Positions 58,364 through 64,000 of a stretch of DNA of 64,000 bases are shown in pieces. A model generated the notes under the pieces. That model saw only the letters and a program-made list of their open reading frames with translations, was not told the DNA's origin and made no database searches. Position numbers and translations under genes: made by a program. The DNA is taken from assembly GCA_029062165.1 (NCBI GenBank), contig JAIDQQ010000013.1:1-64000 (forward strand). Reading direction: 5' to 3'. Each line of letters starts with the position of its first letter. Position 1 is the stretch's first letter. The DNA comes from Ruminococcus sp. (GTDB lineage Bacteria > Bacillota > Clostridia > Oscillospirales > Ruminococcaceae).

Positions 58364-59839
58364 TTAGTCGTAAATTACAAAACTGTCCGCACCGTTTTTC
58401 TTGGCGGTAAACAGCGATATATATGCACAGTCGAATAATTTTTCTGCTGTGGGTGCGTTATCCGGTGCAACTGCAACACCGATACTTACTGTCAGAGGGA
58501 ATAACCCCCTGTCTGTCTGTATAGAACTTCTGTATTCAGTACAGATTTCAGAACATTTTCTTGAAAGTGTCTTATGTACTGACATACTATCCTTTTCGGA
58601 TATAGGTATAACAACGGCGAAAGTATCTGTATTTATTCTTCCTATACATTCAGCTTTCGGGAAAAGTCGCTGAATATCGTTCACCAGACGGCTTATATTA
58701 CCCTCGGCGTAATTACGTCCGAAATTATAAATCATTTCACCGTAATTATCAATATCAATTATCAGCATTGCATGGAAATTTTTATTGTCTGAAAGAATCT
58801 CGTCAGTTTTTTCGATAAACGCACCTTTAGTAAGTACGGAACTGTATTCCTCGTCACGGGTATCTTCGTTGAAATTGGCGGCTACTATACGTGCAGGGTC
58901 AGTGAGTTTGGATGTGAAGAAAATTCCTATAATAACAGCCATTACAGCCGAAACCAGTGCCATAAGATAAATATATATCTGCATCTGATTTTTTTCTTTC
59001 ATGATTATTTCCGTAGGTATGGAGCAGACCACATACCAGCCGACATCACAGGAATTTACGGTAGTAAGATATTTTTCGCCGAGAACTGTAGAGGCGTCTT
59101 TGCCCTCAACCTGCTGACCTATTTCAAACGGTAAATTTTTACCGTTTTCGTTTTTTTCGGTAGAGTTCATGATTATGTACTTCTGGTCAGTAAGGCGTAT
59201 AGTCATACCGTTATCTGCTTCGGAATTTCTTATAACGTCAGATAATTCGGAAGTATAGATAGATATTACAAGAAGTGCATTGTCGTGTATGTACTTTACG
59301 TAATAAATACGTTCATAGTCGTCCTGATAGCCGGTGTACCAGCCGTCACGGGTGCGGTTATTGGTAATCATTTTTTCAAACTCTTCAAACATATTGTCTG
59401 TGAAAAGACTTTTAGTACCTTTCGAGATATTACCGACGGTACTGTTATTACGGTATACTATGCCATAATCAAGGAAGTTTTCCATAAGACATATCTTTGA
59501 AAGCTGGTCAGAAATGTATTTTTCAGTGTTTATGCTTTCGTATTCGTCCATATCTTCGGCGGTAGCGTCGTAAGTGTATGCCTCGTCTATGGAAAATGCA
59601 AGAGTTCCGGCATTTTCAAGGCGTGAAAGATAGTTATTAAGATTGATGTCAAGCTGATTGTTCAGCGAAGTTGTCATTGAACTGACTTTATTTTTCAGGA
59701 CATCTTCACTTGTACGGACGGCAAAAAGAGTAACTCCGATTATTGCAGTTATAATTATTACCGCATAGCCGATAATCATTGAAAATCTCATGTTGCGTAT
59801 TTTCATAAGACTGTGTATTCTTTTTTCGTTTCTTGTCAT
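58364..59839 (-). CDS. Membrane receptor with dCache-like sensor and degenerate GGDEF domain
   Basis: 491 residues. Membrane helices at about 20-42 and 288-310 flank a 240-residue extracellular sensor of the Cache type (YTYDATAEDM, IYYVKYIHDNALLVISI, VGWYVVCSIP). The C-terminal domain has the GGDEF fold (MLIIDIDNYGEMIYNFGRNYAEGN) but the signature loop reads RINTDTF in place of GGDEF, so cyclase activity is unlikely. It may bind nucleotide or a partner. The next gene encodes a sugar-binding protein, suggesting the sensor sees sugars directly or through it. Confidence 0.9.
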   Translation of the reverse strand: MTRNEKRIHSLMKIRNMRFSMIIGYAVIIITAIIGVTLFAVRTSEDVLKNKVSSMTTSLNNQLDINLNNYLSRLENAGTLAFSIDEAYTYDATAEDMDEYESINTEKYISDQLSKICLMENFLDYGIVYRNNSTVGNISKGTKSLFTDNMFEEFEKMITNNRTRDGWYTGYQDDYERIYYVKYIHDNALLVISIYTSELSDVIRNSEADNGMTIRLTDQKYIIMNSTEKNENGKNLPFEIGQQVEGKDASTVLGEKYLTTVNSCDVGWYVVCSIPTEIIMKEKNQMQIYIYLMALVSAVMAVIIGIFFTSKLTDPARIVAANFNEDTRDEEYSSVLTKGAFIEKTDEILSDNKNFHAMLIIDIDNYGEMIYNFGRNYAEGNISRLVNDIQRLFPKAECIGRINTDTFAVVIPISEKDSMSVHKTLSRKCSEICTEYRSSIQTDRGLFPLTVSIGVAVAPDNAPTAEKLFDCAYISLFTAKKNGADSFVIYD

Positions 59840-59882
59840 AATAATCCCCCTTGTTTGAATTACTATAATATTATAGCATATA

Positions 59883-59912
59883 ATTATACAGAGTTTATGA
59901 ATTTTCTGTAAA
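59883..59912 (-). promoter_or_regulatory. Promoter of the GGDEF receptor operon
   Basis: On the minus strand TTTACA (59907-59912), 18 bp, TATAAT (59883-59888). Confidence 0.68.
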
Positions 59913-59915
59913 TAT

Positions 59916-59944
59916 AAAAACTACCGGAAATTATTCCGGCAGTT
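59916..59944 (-). terminator. Terminator of the GGDEF-EAL gene
   Basis: AACT-A-CCGGAA / TTCCGG-C-AGTT stem with one mismatch and ATTA loop; the minus strand continues with TTTTT. Confidence 0.82.
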
Positions 59945-59949
59945 GATAT

Positions 59950-61599
59950 TTAAAAATTTTTACTTATAAATTCTTCAGCCGGTACAGGTTTTGAATAATA
60001 ATAACCCTGAAAACTTTTTATTCCGTACTGCCTGAGGAAGTCACGCATATTAGCAGTTTCAACGCCCTCGACGCATACTTCCGCCTGAAAAGCATCTGCA
60101 AGAGTGGATATAAACTGTACTGTACTCTGGTCTGACTGGCTTTTTTCAATATCCTTGACAAATTCACGGTCAATTTTAACCGTATCTATCGGCAGTGTAC
60201 GGAGTATTCCGAGTGAGGAAAAACCTGTCCCGAAATCGTCAAGGGCTATTTTAATACCGTGTTCCTTGAAAATCCTGAACATATTGTTAAGAGTTTCCAT
60301 ATCAAGCAGGCGACATCTTTCGGTAATCTCAAGACATAAATTTTCCGGCGGAAATCCTGTTTCTTTGAGTATACTGAAAACGTCGGAAACAAAATCGCCC
60401 TTTTCAAGCTGTGCATATGAGATATTTACATTCATTATGAAATCCGGATATTTTGCAAGGAATTTTTTACCGTCCGACATAGCCTGTCTTAAAATCCACC
60501 TGCCAAGTTCCGGAAAAAGTACATCCTGCTCCAGTACCGGTACAAACTGCACCGGCGATATAACACCGTATTTATCATTTTTCCAACGGATAAGAGCTTC
60601 CATGCCCTTTAGTTTTTCGGTATCGGCGAACATTATAGGCTGATAGCACAGGAAAAAACCTTTACAGTTTTCTATAACGCTGTTACGGATAACGTTAATA
60701 GTTTCAATGGAATTTCTGTCCTGACCGTTCTGGATATTTTCAAAAATGACCATATCGCCAAGACGTCTGTTTTTGGATTCGTAATATATATATTTGAGAC
60801 ATGAATAAATAGTTTCGCTTTCAATGTTGAAGTCTTTCAGTACCATGAGACCACCATTAAGTGAAAGACTTATTTTTTCGTCGTCTATGTGAAAATTATG
60901 CGATACTTCTTCACGGAGTTTATTATATAATTCCGTAAGATGTTTTTCGTCACGGGAACTGCTTATTATAGCGAATTTAGTACCGTCCATGCGATACACT
61001 GACCCATAATTTGCGAAGATTCTTTGTATTTTGTTTGCAAAATTCCGGAGAACTTTGTTTCCGGATTTATAGCCGTACATATCATTTATAACTGAAAAAC
61101 CTGATATTCCGGTAATGATTACAGAACCTTTTTTCTTTTTCCACAGGACAGTTTTAATGTCGTCAAAAAAACCGTAAAGACTGCGTAAACCTGTTATATT
61201 GTCAATGTAACTTAAAGAGCCGTGATTTTTAATAGCACCGGCGAAATATTCAGGTTCACCGTTTTCGTCACGGATAACAGCACCCCGACAAGTACAAACA
61301 ACATAGTTACCGTCGGAAGCTTTTGCCCTGTACTGCATATCATGTCCGCTGTCTTTGCCGGAAAATATATTGTCTATGCTTTTGCGATAGGATTCACGGT
61401 CATCAGGGTGAATGCATTCTTCCCATATAGTACCGGCATTATACATATAGCGGTCAGGAAGATTGAAATAATCAACGGCACTTCTTGACCATCGGGAATA
61501 ATTGGTTTTCATGTCGCAAAGATAGATATAACTTCCTTCAGCTATAATAGAAAAAGTTTCAAACATACTGTCAAGTCTTTTAAGACAGTTTTTATCCAT
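59950..61599 (-). CDS. PAS-GGDEF-EAL protein, c-di-GMP phosphodiesterase
   Basis: 549 residues without membrane segments. PAS domain at about 15-125 (with DDRESYRKSID), a GGDEF domain (about 130-290) whose signature is changed to RMDGTKF and so probably inactive, and an EAL domain (about 300-549). The EAL catalytic residues are present: MEALIRW, NVNISYAQL, LEITER, LDDFGTGFSSL, KIDREFV and EGVET. It should hydrolyse c-di-GMP. With the neighbouring degenerate GGDEF receptor it forms a local signalling group; no active cyclase is seen in the window. Confidence 0.94.
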   Translation of the reverse strand: MDKNCLKRLDSMFETFSIIAEGSYIYLCDMKTNYSRWSRSAVDYFNLPDRYMYNAGTIWEECIHPDDRESYRKSIDNIFSGKDSGHDMQYRAKASDGNYVVCTCRGAVIRDENGEPEYFAGAIKNHGSLSYIDNITGLRSLYGFFDDIKTVLWKKKKGSVIITGISGFSVINDMYGYKSGNKVLRNFANKIQRIFANYGSVYRMDGTKFAIISSSRDEKHLTELYNKLREEVSHNFHIDDEKISLSLNGGLMVLKDFNIESETIYSCLKYIYYESKNRRLGDMVIFENIQNGQDRNSIETINVIRNSVIENCKGFFLCYQPIMFADTEKLKGMEALIRWKNDKYGVISPVQFVPVLEQDVLFPELGRWILRQAMSDGKKFLAKYPDFIMNVNISYAQLEKGDFVSDVFSILKETGFPPENLCLEITERCRLLDMETLNNMFRIFKEHGIKIALDDFGTGFSSLGILRTLPIDTVKIDREFVKDIEKSQSDQSTVQFISTLADAFQAEVCVEGVETANMRDFLRQYGIKSFQGYYYSKPVPAEEFISKNF

Positions 61600-61651
61600 A
61601 TTCAGCCCTCCCCGCCGTTTTTCCGATAAAATATTCCTTATAGTTCCTTAT

Positions 61652-61680
61652 ATTATAACATAACAGTACAGGATTTTCAA
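61652..61680 (-). promoter_or_regulatory. Sigma-A promoter of the GGDEF-EAL gene
   Basis: On the minus strand TTGAAA (61675-61680), 17 bp, TATAAT (61652-61657). Confidence 0.8.
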
Positions 61681-61767
61681 GCAGTTTCACCAGATTTGCT
61701 TTATTTTTATGCATAATCACTAATTTTTGCTGTATTTTTTTGACATTCATTTAAGTAAATTAATTGC

Positions 61768-61796
61768 TTTACAAAAAACAAGAATTATGTTATAAT
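61768..61796 (+). promoter_or_regulatory. Sigma-A promoter of the CotH-family gene
   Basis: TTTACA (61768-61773), 17 bp, TATAAT (61791-61796); the leader would be about 30 nt. Confidence 0.8.
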
Positions 61797-61831
61797 TAGG
61801 GGTATGTTGTTGAAAAAAGGGGGGACTGATT

Positions 61832-64000
61832 ATAATTAAAAGACTTATCATTATGATTTTTTTAATCTGTATGCTTGCTGATACGTACATACCAATTGAA
61901 ACAGATTCGGCAGGCGGTGGGATAAGCATAAACGAAGTGTGTTCGGAAAATACTTTCTATAAAGCACCGGACGGAAATATGTACAGTTGGGTGGAAATAT
62001 GTAACAGTTCCACGCATAAAGTTGATTTAAGTGGGTGGGGACTTTCCGATGACCCCGAAGACCCTCTTAAATGTACACTCGCTGGCGGAACGGTTCTCGG
62101 AGCAGGTCAGAAGACTGTTATTTTCTGTTCGCCGAAACACGCCGACATCAATATAAACCGTGAGGAAAATATACTTATTCTTTCAGACCGTAAAGGAAAT
62201 GAAATTGACCGGCTTACTTTTCAGAAAACTTCACCCGATACATCATACGGACAGTTTCCGGACGGTAGCGGAAATTATTCCGTCATGGAGTGTACGCCCT
62301 ATCAGACTAACATTTCCCCGAACGAAAAAATAACCGTAGAAATGCCGACGTTCTCACACGAAAGCGGTTTCTATGACAAGGATTTCATGCTGACTATAAA
62401 TGTTCCACGTGGAACATCTGTATATTACACCCTTGATGGCAGTAATCCGGATACCAGTTCGCAGAAATACAATGCACATATACGTGTGCATGATAAATCG
62501 GATTCGCCTAATGTTTTGAGTGCGAGGACAGATATAAGTTCATACGGAGCATCAGCCCCGAAAAAACTCGTCGATAAGGCTTTTATAATACGTGCGATAG
62601 CCGTCGACGAAACAGGACGTAAAAGCGATATAGTCACGGCGAGTTATTTCCTCGGAAAAACCTGCTCTTCTTATTATAAGGATATGAAAGTTATTTCCAT
62701 AGTCACAGACCCCGACAATCTTTTTGACTACAAAACCGGAATATATGTCAAGGGTGCGTACTATGATATGTATAATTCAGGTAATATCGAGGCATGGAAC
62801 AAAAAAGCCAATTACACACAAAAGGGTAGAGAATGGGAGCGTCCGGCATTTTTCGAGGTTTTCGACAAGGGTGAAAAAGTTGTTTCCGAAAATGTAGGAA
62901 TACGTATAAAAGGTGCTACATCACGTTCCACACCGCAGAAGAGTTTCAATATATACGCCCGTGAGGAATACGGCTGTAAGGAATTTGAATACGATTTCTT
63001 TGAGGGTCAGGCAGTAAACGCCGTCACCGGTGAATCGGCTGAAACTTATGATACGCTGTCAATAAGAAATGCCGGAAATGATACATCATATTCGTATCTC
63101 CGTGACAATATAAATCAGAAACTCATAGACGACAGGAATCTCACCATGCAGACCATGAACGAATGTATACTATTTATAGACGGTGAATACTGGGGTTTCT
63201 ACACTCTCACCGAAAAAACTGACGACAGTTTCATAAAAAATCATTACGGCATAAAGAAGAAGAACGTCGCAATAATAAAGAACAACGAAGTTGAAGAGGG
63301 TACGGAAGAGGATTACAAAGACTGGAATAGTCTGCTGTCAAAATACGTGCGTACCGATATGACCGTTGAGGAAAATTACGTGAATTTCTGTAACGAAGTT
63401 GATATAGAAAGTTTCATGGAATATTTTGCGGTACAGATTTACTGGTGTAACGGTGACTGGCCTTGGAATAATTTTGCGGTATGGCGTTCAGATAAGATTG
63501 ACAAATCAAATCCCTATGCTGACGGTAAATGGCGTATGTTTCTTTTCGATACGGATTTCACAACAGGATTATTCAAAAATAATGATACGTCATATAAATC
63601 AGATACATTTTCACGGATAGCCGGATATAACTATAATGCCAGTCGTATACTGATAAAACTTCTTAAAAATCCGGAATTTAAGGAAAAATTCGTAAATACT
63701 TTCATGGATTTGGCAAATTATAATTTCAGTCCGGAGAGGACAGACGCTGTAATTGAAGAGTACAGGGGAAAATATCGTCAGCAGATTCTTGATACATGTG
63801 AGAGATTCTATGCAAGTAAATTTAAAATATCCGAAGATGTATACAGATTCGATACTGAAATGAATACCATAAAAGAATTTTATCAGAATCGTTTTCCATA
63901 CGCCACAGACGGTCTTAAACGTACCGCCGGAATTAATGGAAGTCTGAAAAATGTCATGTTGAAACAGAGTAAACAAGGTAGTATAAAACTTAATACCATA
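61832..64000 (+). CDS. CotH kinase family secreted protein with lamin-tail domain, partial, probable ATA start
   Basis: An open frame runs from 61832 past the right end (723 codons visible, no stop). From ATA 61832 the N-terminus reads (M)IKRLIIMIFLICMLADTY, a normal signal peptide with a Lys-Arg start; GGGGGG ends 7 nt before it. The first ATG (61853) is 28 nt from that site and lacks the basic residues. A lamin-tail domain (GISINEVCSEN, SWVEICNSS, DLSGWGLSDD) is followed by a chitobiase-like module (YYTLDGSNPDTSS) and a CotH domain (VGIRIKGATSRSTPQKSF, LFIDGEYWGFYTLTEKTDD, FLFDTDFT). CotH proteins are secretory kinases of spore coats and occur in cellulosomal proteins of ruminococci. A dockerin, if any, would lie outside the window. 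Confidence 0.88.
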   Translation, partial: MIKRLIIMIFLICMLADTYIPIETDSAGGGISINEVCSENTFYKAPDGNMYSWVEICNSSTHKVDLSGWGLSDDPEDPLKCTLAGGTVLGAGQKTVIFCSPKHADININREENILILSDRKGNEIDRLTFQKTSPDTSYGQFPDGSGNYSVMECTPYQTNISPNEKITVEMPTFSHESGFYDKDFMLTINVPRGTSVYYTLDGSNPDTSSQKYNAHIRVHDKSDSPNVLSARTDISSYGASAPKKLVDKAFIIRAIAVDETGRKSDIVTASYFLGKTCSSYYKDMKVISIVTDPDNLFDYKTGIYVKGAYYDMYNSGNIEAWNKKANYTQKGREWERPAFFEVFDKGEKVVSENVGIRIKGATSRSTPQKSFNIYAREEYGCKEFEYDFFEGQAVNAVTGESAETYDTLSIRNAGNDTSYSYLRDNINQKLIDDRNLTMQTMNECILFIDGEYWGFYTLTEKTDDSFIKNHYGIKKKNVAIIKNNEVEEGTEEDYKDWNSLLSKYVRTDMTVEENYVNFCNEVDIESFMEYFAVQIYWCNGDWPWNNFAVWRSDKIDKSNPYADGKWRMFLFDTDFTTGLFKNNDTSYKSDTFSRIAGYNYNASRILIKLLKNPEFKEKFVNTFMDLANYNFSPERTDAVIEEYRGKYRQQILDTCERFYASKFKISEDVYRFDTEMNTIKEFYQNRFPYATDGLKRTAGINGSLKNVMLKQSKQGSIKLNTI

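Noticed and set aside
1..64000. Frequent TCCGGA/TTCCGGAA words across the window
   Set aside because: They occur in all frames of coding DNA and can be explained by Ser-Gly, Pro-Glu and Phe-Arg codon pairs, so I do not treat them as a signal without a genome-wide count.

Overview
The window looks like a chromosomal segment of a low-GC Clostridia bacterium, most probably a Ruminococcus-type member of the Oscillospiraceae. The evidence is: AT-rich DNA with strong purine-rich ribosome-binding sites; consensus sigma-A promoters; Firmicute genes (spoVG, a SpoIVFB-like site-2 protease, zapA, RqcH, VanZ); a meso-DAP type MurE; class B sortases; and a division cluster with no ftsA. I saw no rRNA or tRNA operon, prophage, insertion sequence or CRISPR array.

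Layout. 0.1-5.3 kb: a ROK-type repressor, a small membrane protein with a site-2 protease, a GHL10-type lipoprotein, an unknown multispanning protein and VanZ. 5.3-10 kb (minus strand): the rod-shape operon mreB-mreC-mreD-PBP2. 10.1-15.4 kb (minus): murC-lexA, then zapA-U32 peptidase/RlhA-like-dut-DUF4321. 15.5-18.8 kb: spoVG, then YfhO-Nudix on the minus strand. 19-21.9 kb: cysteine desulfurase, an unknown protein and thiI, a probable tRNA 4-thiouridine unit. 22-26.3 kb: two class B sortases and a SpoIID-like protein whose domain order is circularly permuted. 26.6-39.6 kb: the division/wall cluster rsmH-ftsL-PBP(PASTA)-murE-mraY-ftsW-murG-murA-ftsQ-ftsZ, followed by a large DivIVA-like coiled-coil protein. 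41.5-48.7 kb: small zinc/redox proteins, a TrmK-Nif3 fusion, RlmA, a CPBP protease, RqcH, an alkyladenine glycosylase and an AraC regulator. 48.7-56.6 kb: a GH25 lysozyme lipoprotein, a metal-exporting P-type ATPase with an SmtB/ArsR-like operator, an ECF sigma factor with a probable membrane partner, and a ThrE-type exporter. 56.6-61.6 kb (minus): low-molecular-weight phosphatase, sugar-binding lipoprotein, a degenerate GGDEF receptor and a GGDEF-EAL protein. From 61.8 kb a CotH-family spore-coat/cellulosome-type protein runs off the right end.

The main theme is cell envelope construction: precursor synthesis (murA, murC, murE, mraY, murG), polymerisation (ftsW, two class B PBPs), shape (mreBCD), division (ftsZ, ftsL, ftsQ, zapA, DivIVA-like), remodelling (SpoIID-like, GH25) and surface attachment (sortases).

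Three observations stand out. (1) Three genes (PBP2, the phosphatase and the CotH protein) have no usable ATG, GTG or TTG where the family N-terminus and the Shine-Dalgarno site require one, but each has an ATA codon 7-9 nt after a strong Shine-Dalgarno. This suggests AUA initiation is used in this organism. (2) A 344-bp segment encoding a PBP N-terminal subdomain is repeated 3.9 kb away, without indels and with 16 mismatches by hand count, inside the SpoIID-like gene. (3) That SpoIID-like protein carries its GHGVGMSQ block before, not after, its AIKAQAV block.
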